From contig PWJA01000176.1 in assembly GCA_003560975.1 (NCBI GenBank), positions 1 to 55,712 on the forward strand: DNA of 55,712 nt, in the 5' to 3' direction. Under the pieces are notes generated by a model, which was not told where the DNA came from, ran no database searches, and was given only the letters and a program-made list of their open reading frames with translations. Below, piece by piece: positions 1 through 10,301 of the stretch. Position 1 is the stretch's first letter. Every line of letters starts with the position of its first letter. Position numbers and translations under genes: made by a program. Source of the DNA: Gammaproteobacteria bacterium (GTDB taxonomy: Bacteria > Pseudomonadota > Gammaproteobacteria > Xanthomonadales > Wenzhouxiangellaceae).

Positions 1-335
1 CTAGTGGGCCATGCGGCTAATTAGGTAACGCTCAGAGTCACTGTGCTGGCGCGAATCAAGGCGCGTTCCGCAGGGAATGGCCAGCCCTTTCCAAGGAACG
101 CAACGCCGAGTCGCGCCAGCACAGTGGCTCCCGAAGGGCCGTCGCACAAGCGCCGTGGGCAGGGCAGGCGAAGCGGCATGGCGACTTTCGCAAAGCGAAT
201 GAAGCCTTGCAAGCGTAGCCGTTGCCCGTGTTCCGCTCGCTTGAATTGGCGACGGCCAGTCCTGCGCTCGCGCGCCTTGCCCACAACGCTTGTGCGACGG
301 CTGAGCGTTACCTAATTAGCCGCATGGCCCACTAG
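1..335. mobile_element. MITE-like / nested palindromic element with perfect 35-bp terminal inverted repeats
   Basis: ctagtgggccatgcggctaattaggtaacgctcag (1-35) is the exact reverse complement of 301-335. Internal inverted repeats at 39-54/111-126 (cactgtgctggcgcga), 138-152/287-301 (gccgtcgcacaagcg) and 155-161/278-284. No credible CDS inside. The left edge coincides with the window start, so the element could extend further. Confidence 0.7.
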
Positions 336-886
336 AGCCGAATGCCGACACCGATGCTGAAGCGGGTCTGCGATTGCCAGCGGCTGACGTCGGCTGGCCA
401 GAGATGAAGGCGCTCGCCCTGAAGAACCGGGTGGCGCAGCTCGTACGCGTCGACGGCCAGGGTTTCCAGGCCCTCGACCGTGCCGAGCACGGTCAGGAAT
501 CGACCCGGCACATACTGAGCCGGCTCCAGAAAGCCCGGATAGCGCAGCACGAAGCGAACCCCGGGTTCCTGATGGATGCGCGGTCGATCGCCCCGGTCGA
601 GCGGGTAGCTGACCACCGTCAGTTCGGTTTGCTCGGCGAGGTTGCGGATCGAGGCGATGCGCCCGCCCCAGATGACGCGATCGCCCGGCCCGGCATCCCC
701 GCTGAGCACGTGAGCGGGACCGAGATCGACCACCTCGCCGTTCTCGGGTGCCACGGGGCTGCGCGCACAGGCCGTCGCCAGAAGCAGGGCCAGCACCATG
801 GCGCCGCCACGCCGGGCAAGCCCGTGCATGCGGCTTTTTCCCCGCGGCCGGACGCTGGCTGCACGGGGCCGCTCAGTCATCGGCAC
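332..886 (-). CDS. Slp/YeaY-family outer membrane lipoprotein
   Basis: Lipobox LLLATAC; Slp-like pattern VIWGGRI..N...T.LTVVSYPLD..DRP......FLEP..Y.PGRFLTVLGTVEG. Translation may start at an internal Met (~829). Confidence 0.82.
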   Translation of the reverse strand: MPMTERPRAASVRPRGKSRMHGLARRGGAMVLALLLATACARSPVAPENGEVVDLGPAHVLSGDAGPGDRVIWGGRIASIRNLAEQTELTVVSYPLDRGDRPRIHQEPGVRFVLRYPGFLEPAQYVPGRFLTVLGTVEGLETLAVDAYELRHPVLQGERLHLWPADVSRWQSQTRFSIGVGIRL

Positions 887-1160
887 TGATCACTCCAGGA
901 CCCTTGCCGGCGGTTTTTTCATACACGCCCTGGCCGATCTTCCGGTACTGGGTGAATCCTGCCTTCTCGATTGACGAAGTCTGGAGCATGTGCGCCTTGC
1001 CGCTGACGACGTTGGGCGGCGAGATGACTCGGCGCAGCGGCGCGCCGCATTCGGGACAGGCCTGAAGGCATGGGTCGTTGAGGCGCTGCAGTACGGTCAG
1101 GCCGGGCCGGCAGGAGTCACAGCCGGCCGGTGTGCTGCAGGCGTATTCGTAAAAAGGCAT
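873..1160 (-). CDS. FmdB-family zinc-ribbon protein
   Basis: MPFYEYAC start and CPECGAPLRRVISPP motif typical of FmdB zinc ribbons. Confidence 0.8.
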   Translation of the reverse strand: MPFYEYACSTPAGCDSCRPGLTVLQRLNDPCLQACPECGAPLRRVISPPNVVSGKAHMLQTSSIEKAGFTQYRKIGQGVYEKTAGKGPGVISADD

Positions 1161-1274
1161 GCATCCACGCGCTCGGTCTCAAGTGGCTCAAATGGTAGCC
1201 GATCGTTCGTATTCAATCTGCGACAATCGGGACTTCGGTTGTCACGAGCCACGGAACAGGGTACGGGTGCGATC

Positions 1275-1964
1275 ATGAATGCTTCCAGTCAGTCGGTCTT
1301 CCTGGTCACCGGCGCTGCCGGCACCCTCGGACGAGAGCTGGTCCGAGGGATCGTCGCCAGGGGAGATGACTGCATCGCTCTGGATCGGAACGAGCGCGGA
1401 CTGAATCTGCTCCATGACCGCCTGCTGGAGGATGGTTTGCCGGCGCCGGCGCTCTATCCAATGGACCTGGCCGGCGCCGGGCCCGACGATTACCGGGACC
1501 TGGCCGAGGCGGTTGAGGCGGGTTTCGGAAGGCTCGATACGCTGATTCATGCCGCCGCCGCGTTCAAGGCCCTCATGCCGCTGGAGCATCAGCCGGCCGA
1601 GGAATGGTTCGCCACCCTGCAGTGCGGGCTGACCGGGCCGTTTCTGCTCAACTCCGCGCTGATGCCGCTGCTGCGCAAATCGTCCCGGGCAAGCATCGTG
1701 TTGATCAACAACCCCGTGTGCCTGGAACGGCCCGCGCGCTGGGCGGCCTATGGAATCTGCCAGGCCGGGCGCCGGCAGATGGCGCGCACGCTGGCCGCGG
1801 AGCTGGGGCCACGCGGCCCCGCGGTTCTTGAAATCTGCCCCGAACCTTTTTTCAGCCCCTTGCGCAGCGCAGCCTGGCCGGTGGAAAACCGCGAGGATCT
1901 GCCCGCGGCAGCCGATGCCGCTGCGGGCATACTGGATCAAATCCAAACCGGAGGACAGCAATGA
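1275..1964 (+). CDS. SDR-family NAD(P)-dependent oxidoreductase
   Basis: VTGAAGTLGRELVRGI Rossmann motif; YGICQAGRRQMARTLAAELGP region. ATG at 1275 preferred over the longer ORF. Confidence 0.85.
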   Translation: MNASSQSVFLVTGAAGTLGRELVRGIVARGDDCIALDRNERGLNLLHDRLLEDGLPAPALYPMDLAGAGPDDYRDLAEAVEAGFGRLDTLIHAAAAFKALMPLEHQPAEEWFATLQCGLTGPFLLNSALMPLLRKSSRASIVLINNPVCLERPARWAAYGICQAGRRQMARTLAAELGPRGPAVLEICPEPFFSPLRSAAWPVENREDLPAAADAAAGILDQIQTGGQQ

Positions 1965-2305
1965 GCAATGACTTGTTCATGAAAATCATCGAACGCGAAA
2001 TTCCGGCCGACATCGTCCACGAGGATGATCGGGTGCTGGCCTTTCGCGACATCGATCCGCAAGCACCGACCCACGTTCTGATCGTTCCGAAAAAGCGCAT
2101 TCCGACGCTCAACGATCTTGGGCCCGACGACGCCGGCCTGATCGGTGAAATGGTCCTGGTCGCCCGCGACGTGGCCCGCGCGGAAGGTCTGAGCGAGGAT
2201 GGCTATCGTCTGGTCTTCAACTGCAACCGCGACGGCGGGCAGTCGGTGTACCACATCCACCTGCATCTGCTCGGCGGACGGCGGTTGACCTGGCCGCCGG
2301 GATAG
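1961..2305 (+). CDS. hinT: Histidine triad (HIT) nucleotide-binding protein
   Basis: VYHIHLHLLGGRRLTWPPG, the canonical HinT HxHxH C-terminus; overlaps the SDR stop. Confidence 0.95.
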   Translation: MSNDLFMKIIEREIPADIVHEDDRVLAFRDIDPQAPTHVLIVPKKRIPTLNDLGPDDAGLIGEMVLVARDVARAEGLSEDGYRLVFNCNRDGGQSVYHIHLHLLGGRRLTWPPG

Positions 2306-2330
2306 TGGGCCACGCGGCTAATCAGGTCAC
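2303..2330. repeat. Diverged copy of the 1-335 element terminus
   Basis: tagtgggccacgcggctaatcaggtcac versus tagtgggccatgcggctaattaggtaac (25/28 identical by eye) in the convergent hinT/MFS gap. Confidence 0.65.
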
Positions 2331-3650
2331 TTCCGGCAGTCGTGCGCTGAGGATGGAGCCGGCCAGTCCCATCCCGGCCAGAATCAGGATCACGCCCGAG
2401 ATCGGCAGGATCGCGGTCAGCGCACCGATGCTTCCGGCCAGCAACAGGACAACGCCGATCACCGTATTGCTCACCGCAACGTAGTCGGTGCGCTTGTTGC
2501 CGCCGGCGAGGTCGACGATGTAGGTCTTGCGCCCCAGGCGTACGCCGGCATGGGCGATGGCCAGCAGAAAGAAAAACAGCGGATACAGCCACTGGCTGGA
2601 AGCCAGGGTTGCCGAGGTCTGGACCAGGGCAACGAGGCCAATGCCGGTCAAGCCGGCAGCGCCGCCGGCCAGCACCATGACCCGGCGACTGGAGCTATCG
2701 GCAAACCTGCCCCAGAACGGTGCCGATACCAGGCTGGCCAGACCGTCGGCGATCACGAACAGCCCCAGCACCAGCAGCGCCCCTTCGGTCTGCTCGTGGG
2801 CCAGCATGATGAAAAAAGGTGCGCTCAGCGCCGAACACAGGAGCAGGGAACGAGCGACGACGAACTGACGAAACGGTCGATCCGTGGTCAGCAGCTTCAA
2901 TCGCTTCATCGCCTCGCCGAGGGCATTGGCACCGCCCTCGGTAGAGCCCGGGTATTCGCGGATCAGCGAGTAGGTTCCGGCGGCCAGAAACCAGAGCCCG
3001 CCGGCGCAGGCCAGCAGGATCAGGTAGGTCCCCATGTCACCCGGCTCGCGGAGATCAAGCAGCAGCAGCGCGCCCACGCCAATGGTCACCAGCCCGGCGA
3101 GAAACTCCGACCAGCCGCCGACCTGGCCACGGCGCGTTTTCGGCACGGTCTTGCCCAGGACGTCCTTGGAGGCGACCGAGCACAGGCCGCGGGCAAGACT
3201 GAACACCACCAGTGCGCCGATCAGGGCGAAGCCGGCGGCCGCACCCGTCAGGGTGACGGCGACCATGGCCATGCCAAGAACGGCCAGACCCTGAAAAATG
3301 CAGCCGAGGACAAACGTCCACTTGCGGATGGCCTGGCGGCGCACATAGCTGGCGATCACGAGCTGCGGAATCAGCGATCCGGATTCGCGGATCGGGACCA
3401 GGAAGGCGGTAAATACGCCGGGGGCACCGAGTGCACTGAGCATCCACGCCAATATGGTTTTGGGGTTGGCAATGGCGTCGCCCAGTTTGGTCAGAAACTG
3501 GGTGCTGACCTGGAGAAAGAAATTGCCGGGAACGACGCGGCAGGCGTCATCGGCGATGTCCTTGCATACGCGCGCGTCTTCTTCATTGACCAGCTTCTGG
3601 TACGCGCGCCCCAGGCGCTCGCTGCCGAAGATCCGATCACTGACGTTCAT
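2322..3650 (-). CDS. MFS transporter
   Basis: About 12 hydrophobic segments; MFS-like organisation; co-directional with the csiV-like gene. Confidence 0.8.
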   Translation of the reverse strand: MNVSDRIFGSERLGRAYQKLVNEEDARVCKDIADDACRVVPGNFFLQVSTQFLTKLGDAIANPKTILAWMLSALGAPGVFTAFLVPIRESGSLIPQLVIASYVRRQAIRKWTFVLGCIFQGLAVLGMAMVAVTLTGAAAGFALIGALVVFSLARGLCSVASKDVLGKTVPKTRRGQVGGWSEFLAGLVTIGVGALLLLDLREPGDMGTYLILLACAGGLWFLAAGTYSLIREYPGSTEGGANALGEAMKRLKLLTTDRPFRQFVVARSLLLCSALSAPFFIMLAHEQTEGALLVLGLFVIADGLASLVSAPFWGRFADSSSRRVMVLAGGAAGLTGIGLVALVQTSATLASSQWLYPLFFFLLAIAHAGVRLGRKTYIVDLAGGNKRTDYVAVSNTVIGVVLLLAGSIGALTAILPISGVILILAGMGLAGSILSARLPEVT

Positions 3651-4550
3651 TTACCGAATCTCGGATGACGGTGTACGGCCCGATTCACGGGCCGGAGCTT
3701 CCCAGTGCTGAATCCGGACCAGGACGCCGAGCCAGTCGGAATCGAAATACTCCACGCGATCGAGCTGCACCGGTCGGCTCTGGCGAAGTCGATGAACGAG
3801 CAGGCGGCGGTTGTCCAGGGTCAACGCGTCGCTGCCCCGGCCGATCGGCTCACTCCAGACCAAATCCAGATCCACGTGCCGGAACTGGCGCTGGCGGACC
3901 CGCACGCTGCCGTCGAGCCGGAACTGGCTGCGCGGCAGCAGCGCGGGGCCGGTGATCCGGTCGCGGAACTCGACATCCAGACGCGGCAGGTCCAGCCAGA
4001 CCACGCGGATCGGCGTGTCGTCACGAATGCGCACGGCCGGGGAGCTGATTTCGCGCGCCAGCGGCTGCAGCCAGCTGGTCACGCTCAGTACCTCGTAGTC
4101 GGAGCTCGACTCCAGGCGCGTCCGGGCGCGCTCCATGCTCGCGGTGAGCGCCGGCTCATGAATGAACAGGTTTGGCCAGTCCGGTTCGACGTCGCCCAGG
4201 GGAGCCGAAATCGGAGCAGACGCGGGCTTGCGGTCGGCCACCGGTTCCAGCCCGGGCTCCCGGGTCATCGAATCGGGCGTTTCCGCATCCGGCAAATCGC
4301 CGGGCAGCGCCTCGCTGGCCGGACCGGCTTCGGCCGCCGGCCTGGCCGTCCAGGCGGCCAGCCGGGTGCGGTCCCGCGGATCGATCAGGGCGCTGAAATC
4401 CGGCGCTTCGACCGCCGGCCATTGATCGGACTGCCCGGCCGCGTGGGCGAACACGATGACCTCGACGCGGACCAGGGGATCCTCGCTCGCGGCCGGTGGC
4501 GAGACGGCGAGCGCAAGGAGGAGCAGTATCGTGAAGGCGAGGATTTTCAC
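3651..4550 (-). CDS. CsiV-like peptidoglycan-binding/cell division protein
   Basis: Signal peptide followed by VRVEVIVFAHA; downstream of mfd, as known for csiV. Confidence 0.7.
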   Translation of the reverse strand: MKILAFTILLLLALAVSPPAASEDPLVRVEVIVFAHAAGQSDQWPAVEAPDFSALIDPRDRTRLAAWTARPAAEAGPASEALPGDLPDAETPDSMTREPGLEPVADRKPASAPISAPLGDVEPDWPNLFIHEPALTASMERARTRLESSSDYEVLSVTSWLQPLAREISSPAVRIRDDTPIRVVWLDLPRLDVEFRDRITGPALLPRSQFRLDGSVRVRQRQFRHVDLDLVWSEPIGRGSDALTLDNRRLLVHRLRQSRPVQLDRVEYFDSDWLGVLVRIQHWEAPARESGRTPSSEIR

Positions 4551-4578
4551 CGGCTCGAGTGTACCCGAAGCGATCCGT

Positions 4579-7500
4579 TCAGGCAGCCTTCTTCCTCGAG
4601 TCCAGGCGCGTGAGCAGCTCGACGGCCAGGTCGTATCGTGCCTGCGGATCTTCGAGCTCGCCCTTGATGCGCAGGCGCTCGCTGGCCGGCAGTTCGAAGG
4701 TGTGGGACTCTTTCTGGATCATGTGAATCAGCTCGGCCATGTCGATGTTCGGTTTGCTGGTGAATTCGACGCGCCCGCCGGCCGGGCCAATCTCGAGACG
4801 CCTCATTCCCAGCCGACGCGCCCCCAGGCGCAGCTCGGCGGTGGCAAACAGCTGCTTGGCCTCGATCGGCAGCAGTCCGAAGCGATCGATCATCTCGACC
4901 TGCAGGTCATGCAGTGCCCGAGCATCGGCAGCCTGCGTGATCCGCTTGTAGAGAACCAGGCGCTGGTGGACGTCGGGCAAATACTCCGGCGGAATCATCG
5001 CGGTGACGTGCAGGTCGACCTCGCTGGTGAACGCCAGCGGCTCGTCCAGATCCGGCTCCTGTCCCGATTTCAGCGCCTCGACCGAGCGATTGAGCAGGTC
5101 CGAATAGAGCGAAAAGCCGATCGCTTCGATCTGGCCGGACTGTTCTTCGCCCAGCAGTTCGCCAGCGCCCCGGATTTCGAGATCGTGGTTGGCCAGGGTG
5201 AAGCCGGCGCCGAGTTCTTCCATGGACTGGATCGCTTCGAGGCGCTTGAGCGCGTCCCGGGTCATCGCCTGGCGGGGCGGGGTGAACAGGTAGGCGTAGG
5301 CGAGGTGATGGGAGCGTCCGACCCGACCGCGCAGCTGGTGGAGCTGGGCCAGGCCGAACTTGTCGGCGCGGTTGATGATGATGGTGTTGGCGGTAGGAAC
5401 GTCGATGCCGTTTTCGACAATGGTCGAGCAGACCAGGAGATTGATCCTGCGAGCGTAGAAATCGCGCATGGTGCGCTCCATCTCGCCGGGCGGCATCTGG
5501 CCGTGGGCCGTTCCGATCCGGGCCTGAGGGAACAACTCGGCGAGCTCGGCCGCCATTCGGGGCATGCTCTTGACTTCGTTGTGGAGGAAATAGACCTGCC
5601 CGCCGCGCTGGAATTCGCGCATGACGGCGTCGCGAATGGTGGCGGTATCCCACTCGCTGACGAAGGTCTTGACGGCGAGCCGGCGGGCCGGAGGGGTGGC
5701 GATGATGGACAGTTCGCGCAGGCCGGCCATGGCCATGTTGAGCGTGCGCGGAATCGGGGTTGCGGTCAGGGTCAGCAGATCGACCTCGGCACGCATCGCC
5801 TTCATGCGCTCTTTCTGGCGGACTCCGAAGCGCTGCTCTTCATCGACGATCACCAGGCCCAGATCCCTGAGCTTGACGTCGCGCTGGAGCAGGCGGTGGG
5901 TGCCGATGACGATATCGACTTTGCCGTCGGCGAGGCCGGCCAGGGTCGCCGCGGCCTGCTTGCCGGTGCGCGAGAGCAGCTCGATGCGAATCGGCCAGTC
6001 GGCGAAACGGTCGCGGAAGGTCCGATAATGCTGCTCGGCCAGGAGCGTGGTCGGAGCCAGCATCACGACCTGGCGGCCGGACTCGGCGACGGCGAAGGCT
6101 GCGCGCAGGGCGACTTCGGTCTTGCCGAATCCGACGTCACCGCAGACCACGCGATCCATGGGCTGATCGGAGGCCAGGTCGGCCAGCACCGCGTCGATGG
6201 TGGACTGCTGGTCGTCGGTTTCCTCGTACTCGAAGCCGGCGGCGAAGCGGGCATACAGACCGCGATCCAGCTCATAGGAATGGCCGGAGCGGGAGGCCCG
6301 CTGGGCCTGCAGATTGAGCAGCTCGGCGGCCACGTCGCGGACCTTCTCGGCCGCCTTGCGGCGGGTTTTCTTCCACTGGTCCGAACCGAGGCGGTGCAGC
6401 GAGACCATGTCCGGGTCCGCGCCGGTATAGCGGCTGACCCGGTCCAGATCGGTGACCGGAACGTAGAGCTTGTCTCCGCCTTCGTACTCCAGGGCCAGAT
6501 ACTCTCCACGACCGTCACCGACGTCGAGCACTTCCAGACCCAGGTACCGCCCGATGCCGTGCTCGAGGTGCACGACCAGGGCACCGGCCTGGAGGTCGGC
6601 CAGGCTCTTGATCATGCTCTCCGGATCTTGCCCGGTGCGGCGCTCGCGCCGGATCGTGCGCGCGTGGCCCGGGAACAATTCGGCTTCGCCGAGAACCGCG
6701 ATCCCGTCGCTTTCCAGTTCGACGCCGCTCGATACCGGCAGGACCGCGATGGCCAGCGCATCGGTGCCGCTGACAAAGGCCGCCCAGGAGTTCAGCAGCC
6801 GTGGCTTGAGTCCCTGGGCACGCAGGCTGTCGGCAATCAGCTCGCGCCGTCCCGGCGTATCGGCGGCCAGCAGTACCCGCCGGTTCTTTTGCAAAAGCGT
6901 CGTGACCGCCGCGTCCGGTTGCTGGTCGAAGTCGACCGCGACGGGGGTGCGTGCCGTGGCAGAGGCCGGCTGGCGGCGGGTGACGCGAATGCTGGCCCGA
7001 GCCAGCAGCTGCCCGTGCAGGTCGGCTGCCCCGAAAAACAACTCTTCGGGATTCAGCGTTGGCCGCTCGGCATCGCCGCTGCGCTGCTCGTGGCGCAGGG
7101 CAATCTGGCGGCCGTGTTCTGCGGCGGCCTCTTCCACGCCGGCCAGAACGATCAGCCGATGCGCGCGCGGCAGAAAGTCGGTCAAGGCGCTGGTGTGGTC
7201 GAAAAACAGGGGCAGGTATTGTTCCAGTCCCTGGCCGGCCACCCCTTCGCCGACTTCCTTGTAGGGCAGGGCGCGGCGCAGGTCGACGTCGAAGCGGTTC
7301 CGGAAACGACGTCGAAACTCCTTGCGCGCGCTTTCGTCGAATGGAAATTCGCGTCCGGGCAGCAGATCCAGTCGTTCGAGTTTTTCGATGGAGCGCTGGC
7401 TTTCCGGATCGAAGCTGCGGATGGACTCGATTTCGTCGTCGAACAGCTCCAGCCGAAACGGCAGCGACTGGCCCATCGGCCACAGATCGATGACCGCGCC

Positions 7501-8001
7501 GCGCCGGGCGAACTGGCCCGGCTGCCAGACCTGGTCCGACGGGCGGTAACCGGCGTCGATCAGATCCTGACGGAAGCGATCGCCGTCGATTCGTTCGCCC
7601 GCGGACAATCTCAGGCTCTGTCCGCGTATCCAGCCGGCCGGGGGAAGGCGTTGCATCAGCGCGGTTGCCGGAGCGATGACGACGCCTCGATCCAGTCCGG
7701 GAAGGCGGGCCAGCAGCTCCAGGCGCCTGGAAATCAGGTCCGGGTGGGGTGAGTAGAGGTCGTAGGGCAGGGTTTCCCAGTCCGGAAACAGCTCCACATC
7801 CGGGCCGTCGACCTGGCGCAGGTCATCGCGCAGCAAGCGCGCGCTGTATCCGTCCGCGGCTGCGACCAGAACGGGGCCGCCCTTGCGGCGGGCCACCGCG
7901 GCGATGGCCAGAGCGAGGGCCAGGCCCTCGAGAAACGGCCAGTCCTGCCGCTGGTCGGCTGTCGCGTGGGGCGGATTGAGTACGGAAAACGGCGCAGTCA
8001 T
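4579..8001 (-). CDS. mfd: Transcription-repair coupling factor
   Basis: CarD-like RNAP-interacting domain (LVHLEHGIGRYLGLE), helicase motifs GDVGFGKTEVALRAAF, DEEQRFG, TATPIPRTL. Start MTAPFSVLNPP preferred over the ORF start at 8070. Confidence 0.97.
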   Translation of the reverse strand: MTAPFSVLNPPHATADQRQDWPFLEGLALALAIAAVARRKGGPVLVAAADGYSARLLRDDLRQVDGPDVELFPDWETLPYDLYSPHPDLISRRLELLARLPGLDRGVVIAPATALMQRLPPAGWIRGQSLRLSAGERIDGDRFRQDLIDAGYRPSDQVWQPGQFARRGAVIDLWPMGQSLPFRLELFDDEIESIRSFDPESQRSIEKLERLDLLPGREFPFDESARKEFRRRFRNRFDVDLRRALPYKEVGEGVAGQGLEQYLPLFFDHTSALTDFLPRAHRLIVLAGVEEAAAEHGRQIALRHEQRSGDAERPTLNPEELFFGAADLHGQLLARASIRVTRRQPASATARTPVAVDFDQQPDAAVTTLLQKNRRVLLAADTPGRRELIADSLRAQGLKPRLLNSWAAFVSGTDALAIAVLPVSSGVELESDGIAVLGEAELFPGHARTIRRERRTGQDPESMIKSLADLQAGALVVHLEHGIGRYLGLEVLDVGDGRGEYLALEYEGGDKLYVPVTDLDRVSRYTGADPDMVSLHRLGSDQWKKTRRKAAEKVRDVAAELLNLQAQRASRSGHSYELDRGLYARFAAGFEYEETDDQQSTIDAVLADLASDQPMDRVVCGDVGFGKTEVALRAAFAVAESGRQVVMLAPTTLLAEQHYRTFRDRFADWPIRIELLSRTGKQAAATLAGLADGKVDIVIGTHRLLQRDVKLRDLGLVIVDEEQRFGVRQKERMKAMRAEVDLLTLTATPIPRTLNMAMAGLRELSIIATPPARRLAVKTFVSEWDTATIRDAVMREFQRGGQVYFLHNEVKSMPRMAAELAELFPQARIGTAHGQMPPGEMERTMRDFYARRINLLVCSTIVENGIDVPTANTIIINRADKFGLAQLHQLRGRVGRSHHLAYAYLFTPPRQAMTRDALKRLEAIQSMEELGAGFTLANHDLEIRGAGELLGEEQSGQIEAIGFSLYSDLLNRSVEALKSGQEPDLDEPLAFTSEVDLHVTAMIPPEYLPDVHQRLVLYKRITQAADARALHDLQVEMIDRFGLLPIEAKQLFATAELRLGARRLGMRRLEIGPAGGRVEFTSKPNIDMAELIHMIQKESHTFELPASERLRIKGELEDPQARYDLAVELLTRLDSRKKAA

Positions 8002-8119
8002 GACGAGGCGAGGAGGGAAGTCGCGATATTGTACTGTGGTGAGCGTGGTGATCGCCCGGCGAAACCACAAACGCTTGATACGATGGCGGGAATCGCTTAA
8101 ACTGGCTTACTTGATTGCC

Positions 8120-8196
8120 GGGCGATTAGCTCAGTTGGTTAGAGCGCTGTCTTGACATGGCAGAGGTCACTAGTTCGAATCTAGTATCGCCCACCA
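8120..8196 (+). tRNA. tRNA-Val(GAC)
   Basis: GGGCGAT/ATCGCCC acceptor stem, anticodon loop TTGACAT, TTCGAAT T-loop, encoded CCA. Confidence 0.97.
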
Positions 8197-8283
8197 AGGA
8201 TTTCGGCACCCAGACGCCTGGAGAGAACGGTGACGTCCACTACCTGAACTGACGACGACGCCGGAGTCTGTTCTTGTTTGCGA

Positions 8284-8306
8284 AAGGGCGCCCGGCGCCC
8301 TTTTTT
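8284..8306 (+). terminator. Rho-independent terminator (or thrS leader attenuator)
   Basis: gggcgcccggcgccc hairpin followed by T6, between tRNA-Val and thrS. Confidence 0.85.
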
Positions 8307-8339
8307 GATGCCGGCCCAACAATTGCCCTGATTTTCGAC

Positions 8340-10268
8340 ATGGTTCAGATCACGCTTCCCGACGGTTCCTGCAAAAAGTTCGACCAACCGGTATCGGTCG
8401 CCGACGTGGCCGCGGATATCGGTACCGGGCTGGCCAAGGCAACCCTGGCCGGGGAAGTCGACGGTCGTCTGGTCGATGCGTCGTTTCGAATCGATCGCGA
8501 CGCGCAGCTGCGCATCATTACCGGTCGAGACGAAGCCGGCCTCGATCTGATCAGGCATTCCACCGCGCACCTGATGGCCCAGGCCGTCAAGCGCCTGTTT
8601 CCCGAAACCCAGGTCACCATCGGCCCGGTCATCGAGAACGGCTTTTATTACGATTTCGCCCGGGCCGAGCCGTTCCGGCCGGAAGACCTGGACGCCATCG
8701 AGGCCGAAATGAAGCGCATCGTCGCCGAGGATCTGCCGGTCTCGCGCGAGGTCATGAGCCGCGACGAAGCGGTGGCGTTCTTTCGCGATCAGGGCGAAGA
8801 ATACAAGGCCCGGATCATCGCCGACATCCCGGAAGATGAAACCCTCTCGCTGTACCGGCAGGGAGATTTCATCGACCTGTGTCGCGGCCCCCATATTCCA
8901 TCGACCGGCAAGCTCGGCGCGTTCAAGTTGACCAAGCTGGCCGGCGCCTACTGGCGTGGAGATTCGCGCAACGAGATGCTGCAGCGCATCTACGGCACGG
9001 CGTGGTCGGACAAGAAAGACCTCAAGGCCTACCTGCAGCGCCTGGAGGAAGCGGAAAAACGCGATCATCGCCGGCTCGGCAAGCAGCTCGATCTGTTCCG
9101 GTTTCAGGACGATGCGCCGGGCGCGGTGTTCTGGCATCCGCGCGGCTGGACCCTGTTTCGCGCGCTGATCGACTACGTGCGCCTGCGCCAGGAGCAGTCC
9201 GGCTACGTTGAGGTCAATACCCCCGACGTGATGGACCGCTCGCTCTGGGAGACCTCCGGTCACTGGCAGGCCTACCACGAGCACATGTTCACGACCCAGA
9301 CCGAGGATGAGCGAATCTTCGCGCTCAAGCCGATGAACTGCCCGGGGTCGGTAAGCGTGTACAAGCAGGGTCTGAAAAGCTATCGCGATCTGCCGGTCCG
9401 TATGGCCGAGTTCGGGAAGGTCCACCGGTACGAGCCCTCGGGCGCGCTGCACGGGCTGATGCGGGTGCGTCATTTCACCCAGGACGATGCCCACATCTAC
9501 TGCACCGAAGAGCAGATGGAAGAGGAGTGCCGAAAGGTCATCGAGCTGAATCTGTCGGTGTATCGCGACTTCGGCTTCGACGACGTGCGCCTGAAGTTCG
9601 CCGACCGGCCGGAAAACCGGATCGGCGACGATGCGACCTGGGACAAGCTCGAAGGGGCTCTCAAGGGTGCCATCGACGCCATGGGCCTGGAATATACCCA
9701 CAACCCGGGCGAGGGCGCCTTCTACGGACCGAAAATCGAGTTCGTCTTGCGCGATGCCATCGGCCGCGACTGGCAGTGCGGAACCCTGCAGGTGGACCTC
9801 AACCTGCCCGAGCGCTTCGACGCCACCTACCGGACCGCCGACGGCGGTGAGCGGCGGCCGGTGATGCTCCACCGCGCCTTGCTGGGATCGCTGGAGCGCT
9901 TTACCGGTATCCTGATCGAGCACTATTCGGGCAATTTCCCGCTCTGGCTTGCACCCGTCCAGCTGGTGGTCATGAACATCACCGATGCTCAGGCCGCCTA
10001 CGTCGATCAGATCAGCGCCACGCTGCGCGCCCGGGGGTTCCGGGTAGAGACCGACTTGAGGAACGAGAAGATCGGCTATAAAATTCGCGCGCGCACGCTG
10101 GAGAAAATCCCCTACCTGTTGATCGTGGGGGATCGCGAGGTCGAGCAGGAGCGGGTGGCGGTGCGACTGCGCGACGGCACCGACCTGGGCTCGATGACGG
10201 TCGATGAACTGGTCCAGCGTCTGGAGCTGGAAGTGGCACGGCGCGGCGCGATCGACGATAATCCATAG
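8340..10268 (+). CDS. thrS: Threonyl-tRNA synthetase
   Basis: [13 protein letters not shown] domain; [16 protein letters not shown]; class II aaRS motifs; ends in the anticodon-binding domain. Confidence 0.98.
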   Translation: MVQITLPDGSCKKFDQPVSVADVAADIGTGLAKATLAGEVDGRLVDASFRIDRDAQLRIITGRDEAGLDLIRHSTAHLMAQAVKRLFPETQVTIGPVIENGFYYDFARAEPFRPEDLDAIEAEMKRIVAEDLPVSREVMSRDEAVAFFRDQGEEYKARIIADIPEDETLSLYRQGDFIDLCRGPHIPSTGKLGAFKLTKLAGAYWRGDSRNEMLQRIYGTAWSDKKDLKAYLQRLEEAEKRDHRRLGKQLDLFRFQDDAPGAVFWHPRGWTLFRALIDYVRLRQEQSGYVEVNTPDVMDRSLWETSGHWQAYHEHMFTTQTEDERIFALKPMNCPGSVSVYKQGLKSYRDLPVRMAEFGKVHRYEPSGALHGLMRVRHFTQDDAHIYCTEEQMEEECRKVIELNLSVYRDFGFDDVRLKFADRPENRIGDDATWDKLEGALKGAIDAMGLEYTHNPGEGAFYGPKIEFVLRDAIGRDWQCGTLQVDLNLPERFDATYRTADGGERRPVMLHRALLGSLERFTGILIEHYSGNFPLWLAPVQLVVMNITDAQAAYVDQISATLRARGFRVETDLRNEKIGYKIRARTLEKIPYLLIVGDREVEQERVAVRLRDGTDLGSMTVDELVQRLELEVARRGAIDDNP

Positions 10269-10301
10269 CTTGACCCTTCATTCCATTCAGGAGCAGCACA
10301 C

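Noticed and set aside
21-315. Small ORFs inside the left-edge palindromic element
   Set aside because: Overlapping frames on both strands of an inverted-repeat structure, no RBS or homology pattern.
4456-7752. 1098-aa + strand ORF antisense to mfd
   Set aside because: Lies opposite an unambiguous mfd; composition is the usual open antisense frame of high-GC coding DNA with no recognisable domain.
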